35,020 nt of DNA, taken from the NCBI RefSeq assembly GCF_008831285.2, contig NW_022205118.1, positions 1 to 35,020 on the forward strand. Reading direction: 5' to 3'. Positions within the stretch are counted from its first letter, which is position 1. Each line of letters opens with the position of its first letter. Position numbers and translations under genes: made by a program. The stretch comes from Nymphaea colorata. Taxonomy: Eukaryota; Streptophyta; Magnoliopsida; Nymphaeales; Nymphaeaceae. Under the pieces are notes generated by a model. It worked only from the letters and a program-made list of their open reading frames with translations, was not told where the DNA came from and did no database searches. Of this stretch, positions 10,814 through 20,804 are shown in pieces.

Positions 10814-11152
10814 AGAAGTAGTATTTAATTAGTTCTTCATTTATTCTATGATTACAGTCCTTAAGAATTTGAAATTTGGCGACTCGTCATGCCTCCTTTG
10901 TGAAGGTTGTGGCCTTAGATGAAAAGTAAATATTTATTTTTGAATCTGAAATACGTAAAGTAGATTTAAGATTAATAACGAGGATATGGTCTTAAGGAGC
11001 GTATGCTACCAAAGTTCACAAAGGTCTATTTCCACCAAAATATTCTTCATTTTTCTTTCCCTATAAAAGTAGTATAACGTTTAGAATCCATAGCACTGAT
11101 CTTACTTTTAAATCCCGTTTTTTATCGAAGCCTTATATATCTTTTTTCTCCC
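10814..11152. promoter_or_regulatory. Intergenic region upstream of aldehyde dehydrogenase
   Basis: 339 nt, AT-rich. It contains CCCTATAAAAG near 11060, about 90 nt before the ALDH ATG, and a pyrimidine-rich stretch (CTTTTTTCTCCC) right before it. A 24-codon frame (10849 on, MITVLKNLKFGDSSC...) is too short to support. No RNA gene is seen. Confidence 0.35.
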
Positions 11153-12596
11153 ATGGATATTTCCAAGATTCGATTTGTGAAGCAGCTTTCATCAACGGCA
11201 AGTTCGTCAACTCCATCCGCAACTAGACCTTCAAGATCGTCAATCCCAACGACCAGACAGACCTCACCACCATCCAGCGTGGCTCCACTGAAGACATTGA
11301 CCTTGCTGTGGCGGCTGCACGGGAAGCCTTTGAACGAGGACCCTGGGCGAGGATGGACCCCACTGATCGTGCAAGATGCCTTTTCAGATTGGCTGATCTG
11401 ATTGAGAACAATGCCACTGAACTTGCTACCATCGAGGCATCAATAACGGAAAGCCTGTGGAGGTTGCCAAAGCAGCAGACCTTACGCTTGCCCACCGTTG
11501 CTACAGGTATTACGCCGGATGGGTCGACAAGATTAGAGGCCACACCATCGCCATGGACGGTCCTTTCAATCTTTCCACCAGGAAGTAGCCTGTGGGAGTG
11601 TCGCACAAGTCATCCCCTGGAACTTCCCTCTTCTCATGCAGGCCTGGAAGTTGGCTCCAGCTCTGGCTGCTGGATGCACTGTGGTCATGAAGACTGCTGA
11701 GCAGACCCCCCTCTCCGCTCTTAGGGTGGCTGAGCTCATCAACGAAGCCGGCTTCCCTCCAGGAGTGGTGAACATCGTGTCAGGATACGGTGACATTGGC
11801 GCCCACCTGGTCCGCCACCCAGGCGTCGACAAGGTGGCCTTCACGGGTTCCACCGAGGTCGGCTACGACATCATGCGCAACGCCCACGACCAGAACTTGA
11901 AGAGAATCACTTTGGAGCTGGGAGGAAAATCGCCAATATCATCACTAAAAATGCCAACTTCGAAACCGCCCTCAGCCAATCATTCTCTAGTCTGTTCTTC
12001 AATGCTGGACAGTGCTGCGTTGCTGGATCACGCACTTTCGTCCATTCCTCCATCTATGACCGATATGTGTAGGCAATTTCCAAGGTTTCTTCAAAGGTGA
12101 AGCTGGGCCACTCCTTGGCTGCTGACACTGAGCAGGGTCCCCTTGTGAGCGAGTAGCAAATGAACCGCGTCTTAGGCTACATCTAAACCGGCAAGAAAGA
12201 GGGCGCCACTCTGGTCTCTGGCGGTAAGAGATGGGGCAGCAAGGGATGGTACGTATAGCCTACTGTCTTCGCCAACGTCAAGGACGACTACACCATCGCA
12301 AGGAGGAGATTTCGGTCCAGTGAAGAGCATTTTCAAGTTCGAAGACATTGACGAAGTCATCCACCGCGCCAACTCTTCATCCTACGGTTTGGGAGCAGGA
12401 GTCGTCACTGAAAGCCACTCTGAAGCCAACTACCTCGTCAAGAGACTCCGCGTGGGCACCGTCTATGTGAATGCTACAATGCCTTCGCTTCAATGACGCC
12501 CTTCGGAGGATTCAAGGACTCTGGGATTGGCAGAGAGCTTGGCGAGTAGGGCTCAACAACTACCTGGAGCTCAAGACCATCATCGAAAAGATATGA
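11153..12596 (+). CDS. Aldehyde dehydrogenase, ALDH1/ALDH2 type, frameshifted
   Basis: NAD-dependent oxidation of aldehydes to acids, cytosolic or mitochondrial. The whole family is readable: [10 protein letters not shown] near the start, [77 protein letters not shown] with the catalytic-base Glu, [14 protein letters not shown] with the nucleophile Cys, EEIFGPV, and [16 protein letters not shown]. About 480 residues. No clear transit peptide precedes it, but the first codons are frameshifted. At least eight single-base losses occur (for example GCC to GC, CCC to CC, AATTGC to AATGC). TAG codons align with Glu of known ALDHs: TR-K-*-PVGV at 11586-11588, SE*QM, GYI*TGK, GRELGE*G. Confidence 0.95.
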
Positions 12597-12659
12597 TCCC
12601 CCGCATCATCATCATTAAATCTATGTGTGGCTTGTTTCTGGTTGAGTTATATAATTGAT

Positions 12660-13476
12660 ATGCTGAGAAGTGTGTTAAGGAAGTTCACGAAGCCCACCGT
12701 CCCCCTCCTGATCATCAACTCCGGACTCAACCAGGAGCGCACAGTAAATCTACTGTAAAAATTACGCAAGGTGGACTATGGGAATGCGAAGGCGGTTGGA
12801 GTGGTGGTGGATTGGATAATCACATGCCGGTCCAAATCGATAAAATTGCGGAGTTTCTCAATAACTGAGGCAGCAGTACGGTCTTAAGATTTATGGCTTT
12901 TGCCATAGTCATGTATCAACTGAATCATATTACCTTCTCTCCCTTGCAGACAGACTGTACGCTACTCCATCCACTATCTTCCAACTGTCAAGAAATGCAA
13001 AATTGCACGAGCTTTAAGGCGCCATGAGGGCGATAGGCATCCAAAGGTCATATCCAAGTCCCACGATAACTCATCGGTGCAGGCCTCGATAAATTCAGTT
13101 CGGCCAACACCTCCAAGTACTTTAACCAAAAGCTCACGTAAATAAACTAGCGCATGCATGAATTCTCAGTGGCTAACCGGCAAGCCAGGAACCCCACGCT
13201 CGCCTTATCCCCAATCCCTCCTTCCACGATGCTGGATAGTAGGCAATTTCGCGTGGCTACGTAGACGGGAGCGGAAACTACTTCACCATTCTAAAATCGT
13301 TGTATCCTGAATGCTAGTTGCGTCACGTGCGTATAAAGGAGAAGATATCAACTCGCACCCTGGAGTTGCTCATCGCTTCTCCCATCATCATAGTTCTATT
13401 CCTTCTTAAGGTCCTGCTGAAGTACACGGTCATAATGTACCTTTGGATGAAGCACCGCAGCAGCAAGGAGAAGTGA
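12660..13476 (+). CDS. Peptidase S49 (SppA/ClpP-fold)-like protein with C-terminal membrane segment
   Basis: Resembles signal-peptide-peptidase-A type S49 serine proteases. MLRSVLRKFTKP is a basic, possibly mitochondrial, N-terminus; then VPLLIINSGLNQERTV, AVGVVVD, IDKIAEFLNN, and the active-site-like block KIYGFCHSHVSTESYYLLSL with ADRLYATPST. The C-terminal A-I-SRGYVDGSGNYFT matches the S49 'GLVDG.G' strand. A hydrophobic helix (LLIASPIIIVLFLLKVLLKY) precedes the TGA. Ser in HVSTESYY is the best nucleophile candidate. About 265 residues, half of a full SppA, as in single-domain members. It starts 63 nt after the ALDH stop. Four or more frameshifts. Confidence 0.75.
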
Positions 13477-13547
13477 TATTGGCAAAGACTTCACTGGGTT
13501 TGCATTGGGGTGAGGGCGGATAGGGTTATTAATTAGAATAAAATTAA

Positions 13548-14679
13548 ATGTTCTGCTGTAAGGTCGAGACGGTTTCATCGGCCCACCGCATCGAGTACCA
13601 GGAAACTCCCCTCAAACTGAAGATAATACAAACCCTGGGCCTCTCCAACTTTGTCATCAATAATTTCGTCTTCGCAAACCGTAATCCAGTAAGTCAGGAA
13701 TCACATAGAATACTCTTCTGAGGTGATCGAAGGAGAGGAGAGGCTGTTCATAGAGGGCGAGCCCTATACTGCACCATACGGATACACCTACCAGTATAGC
13801 TTGCTGGGCAATAAAACTCACAGTATTCCTGTAGTCTTCCTTAAGCTTATAGATGGCTAGTCTAAATCAACCATAATTTACTCGCACGGAAATGCATCAG
13901 ACCTCACTGTTTCTCTGAGGTTCGTATCATCTTTGGCGGAATTTCACAAGGCAAATTATTTGGTATACGATTATACGGGGTATGGGAATTCGCACTGAAG
14001 GAGACTAGTCCTGAGAGTATAGCGGAAGATCTGGAGATGGTACTGGCGTGGAGCGCATGTCCTTTGGAACAAATCACGTTGATTGGATTCAGTTTGGGAT
14101 GTTTCCCACTGCAAAAGTGGCATCAAAGCACAGGGTGAAGGGAGTGGTGCTTCTTTCCCCTATGGCTTCGCTTATCTCTTTGTTCGAAGAGAAAATAGGC
14201 CCTTTCACCTTTTTCAAAGACGACTAATTTAACCTTCTGGAGCTGGTGGAAAGCATCGAGTCGCATATCCTGATCGCCCACAGCAGGGAAGACGAGCTTA
14301 TCCCCTTTCGCCATTCCGAGATCATCTACTAGCGATACGTGCAGATAAGCAAAAATCCATCGGTTGAGCTGGTCGAGCTGAAGAAGATAAACACAACGAA
14401 ATGCACATGTACCTTACTACCAGTCACTCCAACTCCCTCAAAAACAAGTTCATCCACTTCTTGCTGAAGGTGGAAAAGAAGGCGCCGGTTTCCCACTACA
14501 TCTACGCTAGAAAAAAGCAAGAAAGTGAGGGGAAACTGAATCGTGATTTGAAGTAACTGATGAAATGCGATTCCAAGACGAGAGAGAAGGACCAAAACAC
14601 CATCAGCCAGCATCACTTGACCAAATTACGCAACCAGATAAGTCCTCACAAAATCCCCCAAAAAACGAGTGAATAATGA
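13548..14679 (+). CDS. ABHD17-like alpha/beta hydrolase, frameshifted
   Basis: Serine hydrolase of the ABHD17 family, which removes palmitate from membrane proteins. The N-terminus MFCCKVE carries the Cys pair that is palmitoylated in the family. Core motifs in order: TIIYSHGNASDL (oxyanion strand), YLVYDYTGYGNS, nucleophile elbow LIGFSLGCFP, ILIAHSREDELIPF (acid) and HNEMHMY with the triad His. The C-terminus is extended and charged compared with human ABHD17. A 20-nt intron lies at 13689-13708. Single-base losses near 13995 (TCGGCA to TCGCA) and 14107 (CCCC to CCC) break the frame. TAG in EIIY*RY aligns with Glu. Stops are GAA-TAA-TGA. Convergent with Ste24, 25 nt apart. Confidence 0.86.
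13689..13708 (+). other. 20-nt intron in the ABHD17-like gene
   Basis: GTAAGTCAGGAATCACATAG has a GTAAGT donor and TAG acceptor. It joins ANRNP to YSSEVIEGEERL with a neighbouring single-base loss. Length and donor match the other introns here. Confidence 0.6.
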
Positions 14680-14704
14680 TAATGATTGTCTTCTATACTT
14701 TCAG

Positions 14705-16135
14705 TCAAAAGAAGTGTAAGCTATCACCACGTTCACTGCATTTCAACCAGACATTCATCCTCCTCTCCTCGCTCTAAAGTTACAAATCGATACTTTCGAT
14801 CCTCTCCCACAGCGTGGGATGCGAGAAGTTGATCCAAGCGTACATGTAGTCCGGCCTTATCTTCGGCGCAGAATCCTTGTATAGCTTTATCAAGGATTGC
14901 TTCAACTCACGCCCGTAACCCAAACGCACCGCATAGGCGTCGCTTTGGAATTAAAGTAGCGCTTTACCACCAGCGTCAATAGGGAAAATATTGCGATTAT
15001 CGGGGAGTGCAGCTCGTAGAATAGCGCAGTGCCGATGAAAACCTAAGTGAAACAATGCGTGCCTGCGTGAAAGAGACTTTACTGACTTTTGGGGGAAGCC
15101 GAAGCTGCGGTAGATGTGCTGGCTGTTCACGAAGAAGCTGTAGAGGTAGAAGACGGCAATGTTCTGGATCCTACTTAGGGAGGCAGTACCAGCGTGAGGA
15201 GGAGGGTCTTCAGGGAATGCTGGTGGAACCAATGCCCCATCTAATGGCAAATCACGCCGCCCACTTCTCTTGTGGTCAGCTTCCCCAACAGTGACTCGTA
15301 TACAGCTATGCAATGCTTCGTCCCGATGCCTCGTACTCGGCTCCATGCTCATCATACTCTCCATTCACTTTAATCCTTATCTCTTCGCGGGGAAGTGGGC
15401 CTTAAGGGAAAGATTGGCGATTTGGGCGAGAAGCTAGGGGTCTGAGACGTCCTTGAACCTGTTGAAGAAGATGGTCATGTAGGGATACACCTGCACGTAG
15501 ACGATAGTGAAGACGAGGGTGAAGATTAGCAGGAAAAAGTAGTAAGATTCCCCACCCACCTCCACGATCCTCAGATAGCCATACAGGACAGGCAGCATGA
15601 AGACCAAAGTCAAAATCCCGTCAATGACAAGATCCTTCATGTAAGTCTTTAGCGTGCGTGATACCTGTTTGTGTTTTTTATCGATGATTTCCATCTCGTA
15701 GGCCTCGAGGGGCACCATGAAAGCCTTCGCGATGAAGAGCAGGATCAGTATATACCCATAGGCTCGCTGAAACTCCCGAAAAGATTCGCCATCCGCCCCC
15801 CTATAGGGAAAATTTCATCAAGAACTCCCAGATGAAGACACGGACATTGGCCATAAGTAGTAGGCACTGCAGGCATGTCATTATGGACAGGCATAGCATT
15901 TGGAAGGTTCTAAATCCACTTCCGTTTACAATTTATCGGTGGCGTAGGCCTGCGAGAGCAAGAACTGTTCGTAGGTTGTTCCCAGTTGGGCCACTTCTTG
16001 CGGTAGTTCGGTGACGAGTGTCTTTTTGAGTTGGCGGTAGTTGATATACTGCATGATGATGTATCGTATGATGATGTATGCTAGGTGTGTGGGTGCGTAC
16101 CGATCAGTATCTCCTTGTAGGGGTAAATGCGCCAT
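14705..16135 (-). CDS. STE24: Ste24/ZMPSTE24 CAAX prenyl protease 1, frameshifted
   Basis: Multi-spanning ER/nuclear-envelope zinc metalloprotease (M48) that cleaves the -AAX tail of prenylated proteins. Visible: QAYATDK-LTFQML after splicing of a 20-nt intron, several membrane segments (ILTLVFMLPVLYGYL, YYFFLLIFTLVFTIVYVQV), the zinc/catalytic motif VICH-E-MGHW whose Glu is TAG (15241-15243), the third-ligand motif RYF-E-FQSDAYAVRLGYGR whose Glu is TAA (14951-14953, after restoring one T), and the C-terminal MYAWINFSHPTLWERIESID. About 450 residues, normal length. ATG 16135 is the first Met before NYRQLKKTLVTELP. Frameshifts near 15800, 15330, 15180 and 14955. The stop is 25 nt from the ABHD17-like stop. 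Confidence 0.93.
15910..15929 (-). other. 20-nt intron in Ste24
   Basis: Coding strand GTAAACGGAAGTGGATTTAG. Removing it gives DKLTFQMLCLS, matching the conserved 'DK.TF' of Ste24, and restores frame. GT-AG ends, TTTAG acceptor as in the GBP-like intron. Confidence 0.75.
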
Positions 16136-16207
16136 TAGTCACTCCTATTTAAATCCGAATCCTCCATTTTATTATATTCCCCGCAGCAATCACCAACCCA
16201 TCCAATA

Positions 16208-17515
16208 TCAATCAACAGTCGAGATCACTTGGTCCCGAAGGGGAAGAGGGGTCAGCGAACGCTCGTAGACAAGGAAGGAAGCCATACCGAAAACGCAGAA
16301 GAGGCCGAGCGTGCAGAGGAAGTAGGGAAGATTCATTTCGTTGTTTGTGAAGATCATGGCAACTGTGAAGCAGATGTAGGTGATGGCTTGAAGCTGACGT
16401 ACGATTGAGAAGGATTATAGACATCCTTCATTGATTTGGCACAGCTGACGCTCTACCACTCGTGAAGTAATTGATGGTGAATCCCCAGCATATGCCAACG
16501 ATTAACGGAAACAGCATTGTTTGCGGTTCGATGAGATAGTTGATGAAGGTGAGGGAGATGGTGCCCATTAGTACTCCCAATCCTGCCCTGCCACGTTTAT
16601 CACTTAGAACTTATCGCAGAGGAAGGCGCTGAGCATGGCTCCGAAGATGCATCCAACCCCTTCGGTCATCAGCAGGAAGCCTACGTTCAGGTTAGTCCGT
16701 ATATCGACATATATGAGTTTGTTTATATATGTGCTGATGAATCCACTGACCAGTCCGTCAAGGACAATCATGATGAACATGTAACTCATCTTGGGATAAT
16801 AGCGCATCGATTGAAGGAAAATCGTCTTTGTTTGCACCCACATGGTGGCCTTAGGCTTCTCCTATCTGATGGCGATGCTGGAGGATGGGGATTAGCTGAG
16901 GAGGGACTATGCTTTGCTGTCTTACTATTAAAGACTATCCAGGAAGACTGTACAGACTAGCCATGAGACGAAGCTCAAGCCTGTTAGGATAGTGAAGTAA
17001 ATTGAGCTTCCGAAGTAACCGAGGCCGAAGGTAGTCACTAGGGCACCGAAAAGACTGCTTCCGTAAACGATTCCGTTTGTGATGCCGAAATACTTGCCTT
17101 CTTCGGTTTTGGGGATTCCGTATTTTTTGAAAAGTTTCATAAGGTATCCTCCCTGGCTGACCCAATAGATGGCTGCTCCATAGCCTCCAAAGACTGCGCC
17201 AATAATGCCCATGACCATTCCCAATTCTCCTTTGAAATCGGGAATATAGACGGCGTAGTTGACGAGATGGCAGAGGGCGGACATTTGGAACTGCCATTTG
17301 AACTTGGTGATTGCGGTGGAGAAGATAAGGGAGATGAGGTAGGTGAGATAGTTGATGGCTAGGGCAACGAGCGGTCCATAGCTTATTTGTCCGTCCTCAT
17401 GCTCGGCAATGTAGGTGATGATGCATGAAAAACTGAGAAAGGTGGTATAGGTGAGCATGAAGTATATACCGAGGATGATGCTCTGCTTGACCACTTGGGG
17501 ATGATACTCTCCCAT
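16208..17515 (-). CDS. UNC93-like major facilitator membrane protein, frameshifted
   Basis: Polytopic membrane protein of the UNC93 branch of the MFS, whose members act as ion-channel regulators or trafficking chaperones. The N-terminus MGEYHPQVVKQSIILGIYF leads into TM1. The family motif is GYGAAIYWVSQGGYLMKLF (typically GxGA.xxW..QG.Y), and IPKTEEGKYFGITNGIVYG plus several helices follow. The second half includes MSYMFIMIVLDGLVSGFIST, GFLLMTEGVGCIFGAMLSAF and IFTNNEMNLPYFLCTLGLF. About 430 residues, 10-12 segments. Breaks near 16930, 16605 and 16420. It begins 73 nt upstream of Ste24 on the same strand. The substrate cannot be told. Confidence 0.8.
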
Positions 17516-17673
17516 CCAAATATTGAAAATCTACTATTATAAGATCAATCCAGACTCGGCTTTATTTATTCCGCACACGGCCACCCAGGGAACCCGTGGG
17601 GCATATCTATATGAAGTGGCATTAAAAGTGCATCCCAGATTATAATCATTTGTATTGCATAATTGCCGAACCC
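17516..17673. promoter_or_regulatory. Divergent intergenic region, UNC93-like / SUMO ligase
   Basis: 158 nt between two ATGs, with ATTATAATCATTTG about 35 nt before the SUMO-ligase ATG and a GC-rich core (GGCCACCCAGGGAACCCG). Both promoters must fit here. Confidence 0.35.
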
Positions 17674-19271
17674 ATGCAACCCAACCAGAAGAAAAAATAC
17701 CTGGTCGAGGAGTTTATCTCCCCCAATAAAGCCAATCCCATGATCAAAAACTTCAACAAAGAGTCTTTCTAACTGTCCTGCCTCTGACAGCCCGGGACAA
17801 GATCGGACTCACTTGCTTCAAATGCCAAAGCTTTGTTCATGCTTGCCTGGCTAGCAAGCCGAACCGAGGAGAGAAGTATTAATGCTGCTCTTGCCTGAAT
17901 AGAGCACTAGACCCCCTGTGCAGGTCCGCAAGATCTTGGTGGAGAGTTTCTTCAAAACATTCTCCATCTTCGAGTACATCAATATCTTCAGTTTTTAGTT
18001 CGTGCTTGCGAATGAAGACATCGGTTTCCCCGTGGAGGTAAGGGGGCTGTTCCCCGATAGCACCTGCTCAGCTGGCCGATGCAGGGCGGGTTCTACATGA
18101 ACGACGAGAAGACCAGTTCCACGAGCTGAAGCCGCTCCTCTACAACTCCAACCGCAAGCACAGAAGGGAGGAGTACTTCATGATCCCCTCCGATAAGCTC
18201 AAGATTGGGAAAAACTACATCAAATTCAAAATCCCTGCCTCGACCGCGCCAAATTCACAAGCAAATATCAATACGAAGACAAGAAGGTCTATTACATGGC
18301 CGTAAACTCAGTCCAGAGACTTCTCCAGGTGAGCTCTAGACTCAAACTTTCAGGGAGCGCAGAATGGAGAAGGCCGACGCGATGAAGATTCTGACTAGCA
18401 ACAATTCTGAGATTGAAGTGACTAAAAACAAGGTGTGCTTGATTTGCCCTTACACAAGAGAGAGGATCAAGGTGCCAGTGCGGGGAAGGTACTGCAAGCA
18501 CTTCAGCTGCATTTGCCTGCAAACGTTGATCGTCACGCATGCCAACTCGAGACACTGGGGATGTCCGATCTGCTAGCTCAAGATGAACGAGCCTTACGTC
18601 GACGTGTGGATCTACAACATGCTCAAGGACAACCAGGAAGGCTCAGAGGTGACCGTCAACGAGGATGGCACTTACGAATGGATCAAAGTGGAATCCAATG
18701 CCATGATGAACCTCGATTCAGATGATGACAGTCCTCCAGCTACAGTCAACAATCCAAACCAGCTATCAAACCGACAGAAACGAAAGCTACGACTGTTCTC
18801 GTCAAGAAAGAAGTGCAGCAGAAGGAAGCACCGGCCAGGGATCACAGGGAAATGAAAGAGGCAAACACTCCGAAAAAAGATGTTCCAGAAGTCAATATCA
18901 TCTCACTGGATGATGATGATGAGCCAGTCGCCAACAACCGCAAGCAGGCCGACTTCAAGAAGGACATTATAAAGAAGGTGAAAGACCTGATAAAGGATAA
19001 CCGAGCTTCCCAGATATCTTCGAAACCTGTTGAGATGGGGATTGAGCCAAAAAAATCAAAGGAGTCCTTGGAGGGATCAGCCAGCAAGCGAAGGGAGGAA
19101 AGGCCAGTTTCCAAGCCCAAGATTGCAGTCATCTCGGAGATCAAGGCCTTGGAGTGCAAGGAGATGAAGCACGACGAGTTCAGAAAGCTCTTTTTCAAGT
19201 CGAAGGTCAATCCCTACCGCAAATACGTCCAAAACGAGGAGCTGAAGAGACTGTTCAAGGACATTATCTGA
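17674..19271 (+). CDS. SIZ/PIAS-type SUMO E3 ligase with PHD-like finger and SP-RING, frameshifted
   Basis: Nuclear SUMO-protein ligase. In order: a PHD-like Cys/His cluster (IGLTCFKCQSFVHACL and KY-E-CCSCLNRALDP), a PINIT-like middle (IPSDKLKIGKNYIKFKIP, DKKVYYMAVNSVQRL), and the SP-RING: VCLICPYTRERIKVPVRGRY, CKHFSCICLQTL, HWGCPIC, then YVDVWIYNML. All expected SP-RING Cys/His are present. The tail has an acidic SUMO-interacting-like patch (VNIISLDDDDEP) and a basic C-terminus ending KRLFKDII-TGA. PHD plus PINIT plus SP-RING is the layout of plant SIZ1 rather than animal PIAS (which has SAP). No SAP was seen. At least five frameshifts, mainly before 18360. Convergent with the TLD gene, 24 nt between stops. 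Confidence 0.85.
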
Positions 19272-19295
19272 TATGAGTTTCTATATTTCTAAGAA

Positions 19296-20780
19296 TCAAA
19301 AATAAACTCCATGGATTTACATTTCCTAAAATCTGGTAGCGTTGCTGCTGTCTCCCTCCACGAAATCGCTTATCCTTACGGTTTAGAAGTATTTTTGGCC
19401 GAAGGAAGCGAAGTTCAGCCTTATTTCTTTCTTTCCGTTGCTGAGAACGAACTCATTGCTGCCAAAGATTAGAGAACTATCGGCGTATATGCATCCATTG
19501 GTTACTTTGGTCTTTTCGCTTCTATTGTAGATCTTTCCATTTTTGAAGAAAGAGAAGAGGAAAGGGGGCGTTTCTTATTTGAAACCAGGGCAAAATCCTC
19601 CGCATATTCTACCGTTTTAAAGCTTGAGAAGAAGTAGGAAGGGAAGCAGGTTATCAGCTAGATAGTTCCAAAGGATTTATGGCTTTCGTCGTACTTATAG
19701 AGTAATTTTGTCTTTTTGATTGGATTTTTACGTGTTTTTCGATAGATTGGGAAATGAAATACCGAGCTGGAAATGAATTGATCAATATTTCTGAAGATAC
19801 CAGCAATGATCGATGGAGGTATTTGCAATGATTAATGATCTATTCTTTATCCTGGATCTTGTTTTCCATAGACAGTTCATCTTTTATGGCTTGTTGAGAA
19901 AAGAGATTAGATATTTTTACTTGGATGCTTGCTCATTCATCTGTAAGTATTAAGCTGTGCTTATTTTGCATTAATGCTGTCCTCTATTTGCTTTTGCTTG
20001 GTTTTCAGTTATTTTATCTCTTTCTTCAAGCTCGCAACTTATCTTTAGGCCCTCCGTGTTATTTTCTAAGATATTCTGCAGTCTGCACTTGTAAATCTAG
20101 CTGTTTTTTAAGTTTATCTATTATTTCTTCCTGCTTTTTCGCTTTTTCCTCCTTTTAAAATTGAATAACTGAGTCTATTTATCTCTGATCTCTGTGCTGG
20201 TCAATGAAGTCATTCAGTTTCAATAAAATATTTGATGATTGTTATTTGCACCTTAAGTCTAGTTCCTTCTGATTGTTCTTTAATGCTTGAATCTAAAGCT
20301 ACAGCTTAGCATTTTTGAGAGCCAAGGCATTTCTTTATTTGAAAAGAGTTTATTCTATTCTGTTACTTGTTAAAGCTTTTATGAGACTCTCTAATTCATC
20401 AACAGTTTGTCTATTAATTGCTTTGGTTATACTTCCTTAGAACGTAAGCTATTCTTGATTCTTAGCTACAATTTCATTTCTTCGATTCTTTTTTCGCATT
20501 TACGCAAACAGTATGCCATTATTCTAACTTTAGGCTCTGTGGTAAGTTCCTAAACAAGTTCTTTTTATTTATGAGTCATCTCATATCTATCTAACCTGCA
20601 TCCGTAAGCACATGCTTTAAATGATTGTTGATCCGTTCCAGAAAGGCTTGTTTTCTCTTTCCGACCATTCGATGGCCCATTCCTCTTCAAACAATTCTTC
20701 AGAGTACAGTTTCTTATTCTACTTATTATGCATCTATTTATGATAAGCAAATATTGATATCTAATTTTTATTTCTGGCAT
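19296..20780 (-). CDS. Coiled-coil protein with C-terminal TLD domain, frameshifted
   Basis: The C-terminal half reads as a TLD domain: LLYKYDESHKSFG, SF-E-NGRICGGFCPGFK, PPFLFSFFKNGKIY, ADSSLIFGSNEFVLSNG and FEEMEIHGVYF-TGA, matching the fold's GGF, FLFS and FGG strands. TLD proteins protect against oxidative stress or act on V-ATPase; the role here is not deducible. Upstream are ~250 residues of coiled coil (VDELESLIKALTSN; DRKEE-like KEEKAKKQEEIIDKLKKQLD; KTKQKQIEDSINAK). The N-terminus, with a few Cys (NCTLKNC, KACAYGC), might be a zinc finger but is obscured by frameshifts. Dense TAA/TAG: a standard-code reading would shatter it. The start at 20780 is the least certain part. Confidence 0.74.
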
Positions 20781-20804
20781 AAAGAAGATAAATAAAATAG
20801 CCTA

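Noticed and set aside
11153-12596. Pseudogene decay as the cause of the broken ALDH frame
   Set aside because: Catalytic residues and motifs are intact, every break is a one-base homopolymer contraction, and all conserved genes show the same; decay would also give substitutions and larger indels.
16053-16081. Tandem ATGATGATGTATCGT-like 15-nt duplication as a possible regulatory repeat
   Set aside because: It lies inside the Ste24 N-terminal coding region and encodes a YII.RYIIM repeat; no sign of another role.
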